From positions 98,269 to 162,268 of the forward strand of contig JAEZUM010000025.1 of the NCBI GenBank assembly GCA_023421075.1: a stretch of 64,000 nt of DNA. The letters are read 5' to 3'. Of the stretch, positions 42,661 to 51,582 are shown in pieces. The translations under genes and the position numbers were made by a program. The number at the start of each line of letters is the position of its first letter. The stretch's first letter is position 1. The notes below the pieces were generated by a model. The model was not told the DNA's origin. It made no database searches and was given only the letters and a program-made list of their open reading frames with translations. This DNA is from Bacillota bacterium (GTDB taxonomy: Bacteria > Bacillota > Clostridia > Lachnospirales > Lachnospiraceae).

Positions 42661-43566
42661 ATGCCTATAAGAATTCAAAGTGATTTACCGGCTAAAAGAA
42701 TTCTCGAAGATGAGAATATATTCGTTATGGACGAAACCCGTGCGATGCATCAGGATATCCGCCCTCTGCAGATTGCCATCCTTAATCTGATGCCAATCAA
42801 AGAGGATACGGAGGTTCAATTGCTTCGAAGTCTGTCAAACACACCGTTGCAGGTGGATATCACCTTCTTAACAACCGGTACCTATGTGGGATCTCATACT
42901 CCTACCAGTCATTTGGACCAGTTCTATTTGACCTTTGAGGACGTGAAAAACAGGAGATTTGACGGCTTAATTATTACCGGTGCTCCGGTTGAGCAGATGG
43001 AATTTGAAGAGGTAACCTACTGGGATGAGCTGGTTAAGATTATGAAGTGGTCTGCTACCAATGTGACTTCGACACTTCATATCTGTTGGGGAGCACAGGC
43101 CGGTTTATATTACCATTACGGAGTTCAGAAGACCTCCTTGGACAGTAAAATGTTCGGAATATTTGAGCATAAAGTATTGGAGAGGAAAGTGCCTTTTGTC
43201 CGTGGATTTGATGATGTGTTTTATGCTCCGCATTCCAGATATACTACTGTGACCAGAGATGATATTGCGAAGTGTAATGAGCTTACAATCCTCGCCGAAT
43301 CGGAAGAGGCCGGAGTGTTTATTGCGATCGCAAGGGATGGAAAACAAATCTTTGTTATGGGGCATCCTGAGTATGACAGAATCTCTCTGGATAAAGAGTA
43401 CAAAAGAGATGTTGCGAAGGGCTTAGATATAGCATTACCTAAGAATTATTATCCGGAGAACCAGCCGGAATCCAGACCGAATCTTGTCTGGAGAGCTCAC
43501 GCAAATGCAATGTATACAAACTGGTTGAATTATTATGTTTATCAAGTTACTCCTTATGATCTATAA
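42661..43566 (+). CDS. metA: Homoserine O-acetyltransferase (MetA type)
   Basis: 301-residue MetA enzyme that acylates L-homoserine in methionine synthesis. The nucleophile is Cys142 in HICWGAQAGLYYHYG, and the C-terminal GHPEYDR segment is typical. Residue 111, which sets acyl-CoA choice in this family, is Glu (APVEQMEFEE); Glu here is associated with acetyl-CoA rather than succinyl-CoA, so acetyltransferase activity is predicted. The last codons (VTPYDL stop) are part of a 44-bp repeat that continues past the gene. Confidence 0.92.
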   Translation: MPIRIQSDLPAKRILEDENIFVMDETRAMHQDIRPLQIAILNLMPIKEDTEVQLLRSLSNTPLQVDITFLTTGTYVGSHTPTSHLDQFYLTFEDVKNRRFDGLIITGAPVEQMEFEEVTYWDELVKIMKWSATNVTSTLHICWGAQAGLYYHYGVQKTSLDSKMFGIFEHKVLERKVPFVRGFDDVFYAPHSRYTTVTRDDIAKCNELTILAESEEAGVFIAIARDGKQIFVMGHPEYDRISLDKEYKRDVAKGLDIALPKNYYPENQPESRPNLVWRAHANAMYTNWLNYYVYQVTPYDL

Positions 43567-43660
43567 GGAGGAACTTAATAATTACCAGAGTTACTCCTTA
43601 TGATTTATAAGAAGAAGCTGGTAGTAATCAGAGTTTCACTTTATGATTTAAATTGTAATC
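43545..43660 (+). repeat. Degenerate tandem repeat starting in the 3' end of metA
   Basis: Three copies of a 43-44 bp unit begin near 43545, 43589 and 43632. The first contains the final VTPYDL codons and stop of metA; the second would again read RVTPYDL stop and the third RVSLYDL stop. Units one and two also hold a small hairpin (CTCCTTAT/ATAAGGAG) around the stop codon in the first copy. Confidence 0.65.
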
Positions 43661-43764
43661 ATGTTCGGAAGGCTTAGGATATGATTTGACATTGGAATTC
43701 AGTTCATGGCAACATAAGACACATCGGATGTGAATTATGTTGTACAACATTGGGGGATATGAAA

Positions 43765-45192
43765 ATGAAACTGATCAATGCGCTACAAAGTAAGCCTGCA
43801 GTCCTTCTAATACTGATGATTGTTGTTGTGTGTATCTGTATCATCGGTATTGTTGTGGTATTATTATTTCGATTGGAAAATGAAAAACGGGTTACAAGGG
43901 CGGCAATTGAGCTTAAGAGGATCACCAACAGTATCAGGGCCGGACTCGTACATTTTACCTTGGAAGAGGATGGCAGGATATTATATGCCAGTAACGGTTT
44001 TTATGAACTACTGGGATATGAAAAGAATTCAGCAAAATCGGAAAACAAATTAACCTTATTGGATTTTATCGATCCGAGAGATGCACATATTCTTGAGGAT
44101 ATCAAGACTCAGATTGATCAGGATCTGATTCGTTGCGATGTTCGAATGATAACCAAGGATGGTAATGTACTACACCTGCTGATGAACGGTAACAGTGCAG
44201 TGGGTAAGGATGGAAGACATACCTTGTCTGTTGTATTTCTGGATATGACAGAGCAGAAGAGAATGCAGGAATTAATTCTTCTGGAGGGGGAACGATATCG
44301 GATTGCTACAGAATTGTCGAAGGATGTACTCTTTGAATATCATATTAAGAGTGATGTGATGATTCTTTCCGAAAAGTTCCGCGAGTTATTTGGACATAAT
44401 GCGTTGGTTCAGAGCTTCTGTAATGACAGGCATAAGAGAAGGAGTATTATTCATCCGGATGATTGGGGTATATATCTGGAGCTTTGTGAAGAGCTCTTGG
44501 AGGGTAAGAATATTATTGAAGCAGAATTTCGTATCAAGGACCGCTTGGGCGAATTTATCTGGTGCCAGCTGATGGGCAAGACCATTTATGATGACGATAA
44601 GGCACCGGTGCGTGTCATCGGTAAGCTTGTGAATATCGACACCCAAAAGAGGGAGCTGGAGGCTCTGGAGTACAAAGCGACCAGAGACCCCTTGACCGGA
44701 GTATACAATAAAGAAATAACAATTAAGAAGATCGATAAATTTATTGCAGGCAATAAAAACAGCATGCATATGCTGATGTTTATTGATTTTGATGATTTTA
44801 AACATATCAATGATACCTATGGTCACCTTCAGGGAGATAAGGTTCTTATCTATGCGATCAGTCGAATTAAGGAGATTTTCTCCGAAGGAGAAATTATTGG
44901 ACGTATCGGCGGAGATGAATTTGTGGTTTTTGTCGGCAATATAACGAATGTAGACGAAGTTCTGGCTAAAGCCAATAAATTGACGGATGCTTTAAATACT
45001 ACCTATGTATGTGACAATTATATTATCCCGATTTCCGGAAGTATCGGTGTGGCAACCTATCCGGAAGCAGGTTTACACTATGAACAATTAATGGATCGTG
45101 CCGATAAAGCATTATATCGAGTGAAGGAGCAAGGCAAGAAGAACTTTATGCTTTACTCCAAGGAGCTTAAAGAGGAAGGAAGTCGAATTTAA
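43765..45192 (+). CDS. PAS-GGDEF diguanylate cyclase, membrane-anchored
   Basis: 475-residue c-di-GMP synthase. One N-terminal membrane helix (VLLILMIVVVCICIIGIVVVL) is followed by two PAS domains, the first with GLVHFTLEEDGRILYASNGFYEL and the second with FRELFGHNALVQ and a PAC-like EAEFRIKDRLGEFIW segment. The GGDEF domain has DPLTGVYNKE, IDFDDFKHINDTYGH and the active site GRIGGDEFVVFVG. No EAL domain and no RxxD inhibitory site before GGDEF. The PAS domains presumably sense a small ligand or redox cue. GGGGGAT precedes ATG 43765; two more upstream codons could start it. Confidence 0.9.
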   Translation: MKLINALQSKPAVLLILMIVVVCICIIGIVVVLLFRLENEKRVTRAAIELKRITNSIRAGLVHFTLEEDGRILYASNGFYELLGYEKNSAKSENKLTLLDFIDPRDAHILEDIKTQIDQDLIRCDVRMITKDGNVLHLLMNGNSAVGKDGRHTLSVVFLDMTEQKRMQELILLEGERYRIATELSKDVLFEYHIKSDVMILSEKFRELFGHNALVQSFCNDRHKRRSIIHPDDWGIYLELCEELLEGKNIIEAEFRIKDRLGEFIWCQLMGKTIYDDDKAPVRVIGKLVNIDTQKRELEALEYKATRDPLTGVYNKEITIKKIDKFIAGNKNSMHMLMFIDFDDFKHINDTYGHLQGDKVLIYAISRIKEIFSEGEIIGRIGGDEFVVFVGNITNVDEVLAKANKLTDALNTTYVCDNYIIPISGSIGVATYPEAGLHYEQLMDRADKALYRVKEQGKKNFMLYSKELKEEGSRI

Positions 45193-45197
45193 TTATT

Positions 45198-46775
45198 TTA
45201 TTGGAAATCCTTTTTTGAGACCGCTTTCGTAATTAACAGAAGACCGAAACAAATGACGCACAGCAATAAACAGAAGCCTAGGAGAAAGATGACTTCATTT
45301 ATTGGCGTCATTTTTTTTATGAATTCATAGCTTTCTTTTAATAGAAATCCAGAAAGGGCTACAATGATACCGGGCTTTACAATCGAATCGGTCATACTTA
45401 ATGAGAAATGTACATTTCGGATCACAGCATAGGTATCAAGAGCGGTCACGATAAATTGGCCAATCAAGAGCGAGATTAGATATCCCTTGATTCCATACGA
45501 GGGTATCAATAAGGCGACTAAAATGATTTTTCCCACTGAGCTGATTATGGAATTCGTAAAGGTAACATGCGCCTTACCTAATCCGTTTATGACGCTGCTT
45601 AAGGTCGTCGTCAGATAGATAAAGGGACATAGCCAGGCGAGGATCATCAGATAGGATCCGGCCTGTTCGTTATGAAATACGGTATTTCCCAGGTCTTTCC
45701 CAAAGATAATGAATAGACCGGTACTGATAATACCAATAATAATGCTGTATTTTATCGCGATTGCAGTTGTCTTGCCTATCAGGTGATCGTTTTGTGTTGC
45801 CTGTGCTTCCGAGATGGTTGGAAGAATTAATACGGCCAATGCATTGGTCAGGGCGGTTGGGAACATGATGAAGGGGATTGACATTCCGGTAAGAATACCA
45901 AAGGTTGCAAGCGCTTCCTCCGTGCTCAATCCATATCTTTTCAGCATGGCCGGAATTAGGACGGCTTCTACGCTGTGCAATATACTAAGCAGCAATCGAT
46001 TCATAGATAACGGGACACTTAAGGACATCATGTTTCGAATGATTTGCTTTCGACTGTCTGTCTTCGCATCAGGATCCGGACCATAGAGTAACATCTCGTT
46101 TGGTGATCGGCTGATCCACATGGAGCATAAGTTATAGATACAGGAGGCGACCTCGCCGATCACTAAACCGAATACAGCCAGTTGCAGAGTAACCTTTGTT
46201 TCTCCTCCTCCGGCATAAATTGCAATGATGTATACAACAATTACACGAATTACTTGCTCCAGTAATTGCGTCGTGGCCGGCACTCCGGCTTTTTTTAATC
46301 CATAATAATATCCGTTGATACATGCGGTTACTCCGCAGAAGGGAAATACAACTGCCAAAATTCGAAGAGATGTTATGCTTCTCTCTTCCATCAGAAAACG
46401 AATCGCAATGATATCGGCGTATTTATATACCAATAGGGTAAGAATTAAAGCTAAGGATATAGATATTAATAAACCGATCCGTAGAATTTTATTGATATTC
46501 TTGGGGTTTTTTCTGCCAAGCTCAGCAGCAACCATCCTGGAGATGGAAGTCTGAATACCGGTAGCATAGATGGTATAACAGATGGCATAAACCGGAAATA
46601 TCAACTGATATATCCCTAAAAGCTCAGCGCCCATAGTATTTGACAGAAAGATACGATAAAAAAAGCCCACAAAACGAGTAATGAAGCCGGCAATTGTTAG
46701 AATCAGTGTACCCTTTACGATAGTATTTCTCTTTAATTGTCTGGCTTCCTGAGCTGTCAGATTTTTATTTTTCAT
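45198..46775 (-). CDS. SpoVB/MurJ-family polysaccharide flippase
   Basis: 525-residue polytopic membrane protein with about 14 helices, of the MVF/MATE-like flippase superfamily. The start KGTLILTIAGFITRFVGFFYRIFLSNTMGAELLGIYQLIFPVYAI is typical of SpoVB and related lipid-linked sugar exporters (split here: residues 21-64). It likely flips a lipid-linked cell-wall or spore-cortex precursor. Several paralogues usually occur in spore-formers, so SpoVB itself versus a vegetative homologue cannot be separated. It is convergent to the diguanylate cyclase gene, with stops only six bases apart. Confidence 0.82.
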   Translation of the reverse strand: MKNKNLTAQEARQLKRNTIVKGTLILTIAGFITRFVGFFYRIFLSNTMGAELLGIYQLIFPVYAICYTIYATGIQTSISRMVAAELGRKNPKNINKILRIGLLISISLALILTLLVYKYADIIAIRFLMEERSITSLRILAVVFPFCGVTACINGYYYGLKKAGVPATTQLLEQVIRVIVVYIIAIYAGGGETKVTLQLAVFGLVIGEVASCIYNLCSMWISRSPNEMLLYGPDPDAKTDSRKQIIRNMMSLSVPLSMNRLLLSILHSVEAVLIPAMLKRYGLSTEEALATFGILTGMSIPFIMFPTALTNALAVLILPTISEAQATQNDHLIGKTTAIAIKYSIIIGIISTGLFIIFGKDLGNTVFHNEQAGSYLMILAWLCPFIYLTTTLSSVINGLGKAHVTFTNSIISSVGKIILVALLIPSYGIKGYLISLLIGQFIVTALDTYAVIRNVHFSLSMTDSIVKPGIIVALSGFLLKESYEFIKKMTPINEVIFLLGFCLLLCVICFGLLLITKAVSKKDFQ

Positions 46776-46893
46776 AAAGCGGTTGTCTTCCTATTCACTT
46801 CTTTAATGTATATATATTTCCGATGCAGAAAACTTATGTTATAGCCTTTTATATACAAGCTATGGATTCATTCCCATAAATGATAAATTTTTA

Positions 46894-46922
46894 TTGACAA
46901 GGATTATAGATGGTGTTATGCT
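46894..46922 (+). promoter_or_regulatory. isc operon promoter
   Basis: TTGACA (46894-46899), 17-bp spacer, TATGCT (46917-46922). The predicted start near 46929 is followed at once by the tandem operator-like repeats. A second TATAAT at 46983-46988 lacks a good -35. Confidence 0.6.
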
Positions 46923-46935
46923 AATAACCGAGTAA

Positions 46936-46965
46936 ATTAATAGGAATTAAATTAATAGGAATTAA
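46936..46965 (+). promoter_or_regulatory. Tandem 15-bp repeat, candidate IscR operator
   Basis: Two perfect head-to-tail copies of ATTAATAGGAATTAA (46936-46950 and 46951-46965). Each contains the inverted repeat TTAAT-AGGA-ATTAA, as expected of a dimer-binding site. The position just downstream of the promoter fits autorepression by the Rrf2/IscR protein encoded next. Confidence 0.6.
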
Positions 46966-47036
46966 AATGATCGGATTAGACTTATAATACTACATACCGG
47001 TGTAATTCTGACCGGAGAATAGGTAAGGTGAGAGAC

Positions 47037-47510
47037 ATGAAGCTTTCTACAAAAGGACGATACGGTCTTCGAGCAGTGCTGGATCTCGCAGTACATGCCG
47101 AGGAAGAAACCGTAGCACTTAGTCAGATTGCAGAACGACAAGGTATTTCAATGAACTATCTGGAGCAATTGATTGCAAAATTAAAAAAAGCTGGAATTGT
47201 AATGGGCGTTCGAGGCGCACAAGGGGGCTATCGGTTAGCGGTATCTGCAGAGGAGCTATCAGTTGGAGCAATCCTAAGAGCACTGGAGGGTGATCTTAAT
47301 CCGGTGGACTGCTCTGAGGTAAATCAAGGCGATGCAACCTGTAGCAATTCAGATTCTTGTGTAACAAAATATGTTTGGAAGCGTATTAGTGATAGTATAA
47401 ATGAAGCGGTTGATGGTATTATGCTGTCAGAGCTGGTGGCCGAAAGTAGGAGAGTACAGAATGGGACAGGTGCTACCGATACAAAAGCGAAGCAAACCTG
47501 TGGTAAATAA
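47037..47510 (+). CDS. iscR: Rrf2/IscR-family regulator
   Basis: 157-residue winged-helix regulator starting MKLSTKGRYGLRAVLDLA, with a helix-turn-helix at ALSQIAERQGISMNYLEQL and wing KAGIVMGVRGAQGGYRLA. Three cysteines in DCSEVNQGDATCSNSDSC sit where IscR ligates its Fe-S cluster, so it probably senses Fe-S status. It heads the iscS-iscU-mnmA operon. AAGGTGAG precedes ATG 47037. Tandem operator-like repeats lie in its leader. A cysteine-metabolism (CymR-like) role is less likely given the cysteines. Confidence 0.87.
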   Translation: MKLSTKGRYGLRAVLDLAVHAEEETVALSQIAERQGISMNYLEQLIAKLKKAGIVMGVRGAQGGYRLAVSAEELSVGAILRALEGDLNPVDCSEVNQGDATCSNSDSCVTKYVWKRISDSINEAVDGIMLSELVAESRRVQNGTGATDTKAKQTCGK

Positions 47511-47533
47511 TTTTTATATTAGGAGATGACAAC

Positions 47534-48715
47534 ATGGATAAGAAAATATATCTTGATAACGCGGCAACAACCAAAACAAGACCGGAGGTAGTGGAGGCAA
47601 TGCTTCCTTACTTTACCGATTTATACGGAAATCCATCCAGTGTATATGAATTTGCTACCCAGAATAAGAAAGCAGTCGATGAGGCAAGAGGAATCATTGC
47701 TCATGCCATGGGGGCTGATATCAGTGAGATTTATTTTACCGGCAGCGGAACGGAAGCAGATAACTGGGCACTAAAGGCTGCGGTTGATGCCTATGCAGGA
47801 AAAGGGAATCATATTATCACCTCCAAGATAGAGCATCACGCTATTCTTCACACCTGTGAGTATCTACAAAAGCATGGAGTAGAGGTAACCTATGTCGATG
47901 TAGATGAGAATGGTATTCTAAAGCTGGATCAGCTTGAGAAAGCAATTCGTCCGACTACCATCTTAATCTCTGTCATGTTTGCGAATAACGAGATTGGTAC
48001 CATTCAGCCAATCAGAGAAATTGGCGCAATCGCGAAGAAGCATAATGTATTATTCCATACCGACGCCGTACAAGCCTTTGGTCAGATTGAAATTGATGTC
48101 AATGATCTTGGTATTGATATGCTGAGTGCCAGTGCACATAAATTAAATGGTCCGAAGGGAATTGGTTTCCTATATATCAGAAAAGGTGTAAAGATCCGTT
48201 CTATGATCCATGGTGGCGGACAGGAGAGACAACGACGAGCCGGAACTGAAAATGTACCGAGTATCGTTGGCTTTGGTAAAGCAGTCGAGATGGCAGTTGC
48301 AACGATGAAGGAACGGACTGAGAAAGAAACCAGACTTCGTGATTTATTAATGAAACGTGTTCTTGAGGAAATACCCTTTGTCCGTGTTAATGGGGATAAG
48401 AGCAGAAGATTACCGAATAATGCAAACTTCAGCTTCCAGTTTATCGAAGGTGAATCCTTGTTGATCATGCTTGATATGAGTAATATCTGTGGTTCCAGCG
48501 GATCTGCTTGTACCTCGGGCTCTTTGGATCCCTCACATGTACTTCTGGCTATAGGTCTTCCTCATGAGATTGCTCATGGATCCCTCCGTCTAACAGTAAG
48601 TGATGATATAACCGAGGAGGACATTCACTATACGGTTGACAAGATCAAGGAAATTGTAGAAAAGCTTCGTAAGATGTCCCCCTTGTATGAGGATTTTATG
48701 AAGAAAAGACCATAG
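47534..48715 (+). CDS. iscS: Cysteine desulfurase (IscS/NifS)
   Basis: 393-residue PLP-dependent enzyme that takes sulfur from cysteine for Fe-S clusters and tRNA thiolation. The N-terminus is IYLDNAATTKTRPEV; the PLP lysine is in SASAHKLNGPKG; the catalytic cysteine is in SSGSACTSGSLDPSHV on the mobile loop. Length is normal for the NifS/IscS class. AGGAG precedes the ATG. It sits 23 bp after iscR and upstream of the scaffold gene. Confidence 0.95.
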   Translation: MDKKIYLDNAATTKTRPEVVEAMLPYFTDLYGNPSSVYEFATQNKKAVDEARGIIAHAMGADISEIYFTGSGTEADNWALKAAVDAYAGKGNHIITSKIEHHAILHTCEYLQKHGVEVTYVDVDENGILKLDQLEKAIRPTTILISVMFANNEIGTIQPIREIGAIAKKHNVLFHTDAVQAFGQIEIDVNDLGIDMLSASAHKLNGPKGIGFLYIRKGVKIRSMIHGGGQERQRRAGTENVPSIVGFGKAVEMAVATMKERTEKETRLRDLLMKRVLEEIPFVRVNGDKSRRLPNNANFSFQFIEGESLLIMLDMSNICGSSGSACTSGSLDPSHVLLAIGLPHEIAHGSLRLTVSDDITEEDIHYTVDKIKEIVEKLRKMSPLYEDFMKKRP

Positions 48716-48788
48716 AGAAATCGACATTAACTAATTCAAAAATGTATAAATAATAGATAAAACGCAAGATTAAATTGGAGGAAAGCTT

Positions 48789-49226
48789 ATGTATACAGAG
48801 AAAGTAATGGACCATTTTACCAATCCCAGAAATGTGGGTGAAATAGAAAATGCAAGCGGTGTTGGTACCGTAGGTAATGCGAAATGTGGTGATATCATGC
48901 GCATCTATCTTGATATCGATGAGGATGGAATAATTCGTGATGTTAAGTTTAAGACCTTTGGCTGTGGGGCAGCTGTTGCAACCAGTAGTATGGCAACCGA
49001 GCTTGTAAAGGGTAAGACAGTACAAGAGGCGCTCCAGATTACGAATAAAGCTGTTATGGAGGCTTTGGACGGACTTCCTCCGGTTAAGGTACATTGCTCC
49101 TTACTTGCAGAAGAAGCAATCCATGCTGCTCTCTGGGATTATGCAGAGAAGAAGGGCATCGTGATTGAAGGCTTAGAGAAGCCGAAGTCGGATATCCATG
49201 AGGATGAAGAAACAGTAGAATATTAA
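48789..49226 (+). CDS. iscU: Fe-S cluster scaffold IscU/NifU
   Basis: 145-residue scaffold protein with the three ligand cysteines in GNAKCGDIM, FKTFGCGAAVATSS and VKVHCSLLAEEAIHAAL, plus the conserved Asp after the first cysteine. It receives sulfur from the desulfurase and builds Fe-S clusters. The C-terminal tail is acidic (HEDEETVEY). TGGAGGAAAG precedes the ATG. Confidence 0.95.
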   Translation: MYTEKVMDHFTNPRNVGEIENASGVGTVGNAKCGDIMRIYLDIDEDGIIRDVKFKTFGCGAAVATSSMATELVKGKTVQEALQITNKAVMEALDGLPPVKVHCSLLAEEAIHAALWDYAEKKGIVIEGLEKPKSDIHEDEETVEY

Positions 49227-49357
49227 TTGATATAATGATAGAGAATTGATGAAATGCCTAAGTCTTTGGGCATTTTGTCTGTCTATCCGGTGTTTGAGGT
49301 AGACATTTACGCAAAGATTTTCAGCTAAGCGTTGATTAGTTGAATATGGAGGATGGT

Positions 49358-50485
49358 ATGGAAAAAGTTGTTGTAGGAATGTCGGGAGGCGTTGATTCTT
49401 CGGTTGCAGCATATCTGCTACAGGAGCAGGGATATGATGTGATCGGTGTAACCATGCAGATCTGGCAGGATGAGGATGTATGCTCCATGGAGGAAAACGG
49501 CGGCTGTTGCGGTCTCAGTGCTGTTGAGGATGCAAGGCGGGTTGCCTCTGTTCTGGACATCCCCTATTATGTTATGAATTTCAAGCAGGAGTTCAAGGAA
49601 AATGTAATAGACTATTTTGTTGGTGAGTATCTTGAAGCCAGGACGCCTAACCCTTGCATTGCATGTAATCGTTACGTGAAATGGGAGTCGCTGCTGAAAC
49701 GTTCCTTAGATATCGGAGCCTCCTATATTGCGACCGGTCATTATGCCAGCATCGAGAAGCTGCCGAACGGAAGATATACTATTAAGAAATCCGTTACACA
49801 GGCAAAGGATCAAACTTATGCCCTCTACAATCTGACACAGCATCAATTGTCTCATACGCTGATGCCGGTAGGAGCTTTTGCTAAGGATGAGATCCGCAAA
49901 ATGGCAAAGGATCTGAAGCTCCCGGTTGCCAATAAGCCGGATAGTCAGGAGATCTGCTTTGTTCCTGATAACGATTATGCAGGGTTTATTACGAATTACC
50001 TCGAGGAGAAGAAGCAGAAAGCTGCCGAGACAGGTAAGGAAGCGGTACAAAGCGATTTCACCGGAATGATACCGGGCAATTATGTGAATACGGCCGGTGA
50101 AGTCATCGGAAGACATCGGGGCTTAATTCATTATACCGTTGGACAGAGAAAGGGTCTTGGAATTGCTATGGGACAGCCGGTCTTTGTAGTCGAATTAAGA
50201 CCTGAGACCAACGAGGTGGTTCTGGGAAACGCCAATGAAGTATTCTCAGACCGTCTGACAGCAAACCGTCTGAACTTCATGTCCATTGAGGACTTGGAGG
50301 GTGAGCTTGTTGTTGATGCTAAGATCCGTTATAGCCACAAGGGTGCCCGTTGTACAATTAGAAAGACCGGACCGGACGAAGTTGTCTGTGTATTTGATGA
50401 GCCACAGAGAGCTATTACACCGGGACAGGCTGTCGTTTTCTACCTGGGGGATTATGTAGTAGGCGGCGGCACGATCATGAAATAA
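49358..50485 (+). CDS. mnmA: tRNA-specific 2-thiouridylase MnmA
   Basis: 375-residue enzyme that thiolates U34 of tRNAs for Lys, Glu and Gln, using sulfur from the adjacent IscS. The PP-loop is VVVGMSGGVDSSVAAYLL; catalytic cysteines are in NPCIACNRYVK and DSQEICFVPD; GHYASI and GQRKGLGIA are also typical. GGAGG before ATG 49358 sets the start; the frame opens six codons earlier at 49340 without one. Its place after iscS-iscU is a conserved clostridial arrangement. Confidence 0.95.
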   Translation: MEKVVVGMSGGVDSSVAAYLLQEQGYDVIGVTMQIWQDEDVCSMEENGGCCGLSAVEDARRVASVLDIPYYVMNFKQEFKENVIDYFVGEYLEARTPNPCIACNRYVKWESLLKRSLDIGASYIATGHYASIEKLPNGRYTIKKSVTQAKDQTYALYNLTQHQLSHTLMPVGAFAKDEIRKMAKDLKLPVANKPDSQEICFVPDNDYAGFITNYLEEKKQKAAETGKEAVQSDFTGMIPGNYVNTAGEVIGRHRGLIHYTVGQRKGLGIAMGQPVFVVELRPETNEVVLGNANEVFSDRLTANRLNFMSIEDLEGELVVDAKIRYSHKGARCTIRKTGPDEVVCVFDEPQRAITPGQAVVFYLGDYVVGGGTIMK

Positions 50486-50540
50486 TAAAATGAAATTATA
50501 AATAAAGTTATAAAAACTTGCGCCAATCAGGCGCACTAGT

Positions 50541-50589
50541 AAGAGGACGATCCGATACCATACCATGTATATCAGATCGTCCTCTTTAT
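50541..50589. terminator. Bidirectional terminator between mnmA and the PHP gene
   Basis: A perfect 12-bp inverted repeat AAGAGGACGATC (50541-50552) and GATCGTCCTCTT (50575-50586), with TTTATTT following on the plus strand. A smaller TGCGCC/GGCGCA hairpin lies just upstream at about 50519-50535. Confidence 0.8.
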
Positions 50590-50637
50590 TTGCGCGTAAG
50601 CAAAGTGAGTATTAATAAGCGTGCTTTCTATTATTGG

Positions 50638-51462
50638 TTATAGTTTCTCAAATATCGGCTTTCCATTTACAAAGGTAGCATAATAGGTGTATCCCAGTCC
50701 CTTAAGCAGTTCAGGAACCAGGTTGAAGTCATAGCACAAATGCTCCGGCTTATGGGCATCTGATCCAATTGTGAGGAGTTCTCCACCCAACTCCCGGTAG
50801 CGTTTCAGAACTTCTACCTTTGGATGGGCATAGCCAAGGCCGTATTTGTAACCGGCGGTATTCACCTCTATCCCCTTACCGTAATGGATGATGGTCTTCA
50901 GTGCTTCGTCTAAGAGATCAGCGTAGTCATGATAAGAGTAATCCGCCTTTGTTCCATCTGCGGTTGGAACATAACGAATAATGTAGTCCAGGTGACCATA
51001 ACTGTTAAAGTAAGGATGGAAAAGCTTGCAATTATCGATAATCGATTGAAAATATGCTCTGACACCTTCTTCCTTAGTCCGGTGTTCCCAGAATACCGGA
51101 AAGTAGGGATCAACATAATCAAGGACATGGGTAGAACCAATGGCAAAATCAAAGCAGTACTTTTTCGTTAGGTATTGATAATAATCTAAGACCTGAGGCA
51201 GTGGCTGGAGCCCAAACTCGATACCGGTCAATATTTCAATCTGCTCAGAATATCGTTCTTTCAGTTGCTGTAATTTTTCTACGTATACCTCGGGATCAAA
51301 CTCGAAGCTGATACCACCCTTATGGGGGTAATCATAGTCCATATGATCGGTAAAACAAAGCTTTTTTAAGCCTAATTGTATGGCACGCTCAATCATCTGC
51401 TCCATCGGTGCTTGTGAATCCCCTGAGAAATTGGAGTGAACATGGTAATCTGCTATTATCAT
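50638..51462 (-). CDS. PHP-family histidinol-phosphatase
   Basis: 274-residue metal-dependent phosphatase of the PHP fold. The N-terminal metal motif is DYHVHSNFSGDS, followed by CFTDHMDYDYP, GIEFGLQP, GSTHVLDYV, NSYGHLDYIIRY and the C-terminal GSDAHKPEHL, all expected His/Asp/Glu ligands of the trinuclear site. It resembles HisK/HisJ histidinol phosphatases of Firmicutes, so a role in histidine synthesis is likely though no other his genes are adjacent. Alone on the minus strand. Confidence 0.88.
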   Translation of the reverse strand: MIIADYHVHSNFSGDSQAPMEQMIERAIQLGLKKLCFTDHMDYDYPHKGGISFEFDPEVYVEKLQQLKERYSEQIEILTGIEFGLQPLPQVLDYYQYLTKKYCFDFAIGSTHVLDYVDPYFPVFWEHRTKEEGVRAYFQSIIDNCKLFHPYFNSYGHLDYIIRYVPTADGTKADYSYHDYADLLDEALKTIIHYGKGIEVNTAGYKYGLGYAHPKVEVLKRYRELGGELLTIGSDAHKPEHLCYDFNLVPELLKGLGYTYYATFVNGKPIFEKL

Positions 51463-51582
51463 AGAAATCTCCTTGTCAGTTCGTAATGTAATAATGCTGT
51501 ATCATATTGTATTATACAGATCAGTCTGATTATCATACGAATTCATCAAAAATAACGATTCCTTCGGCATATCATTTCCCTG

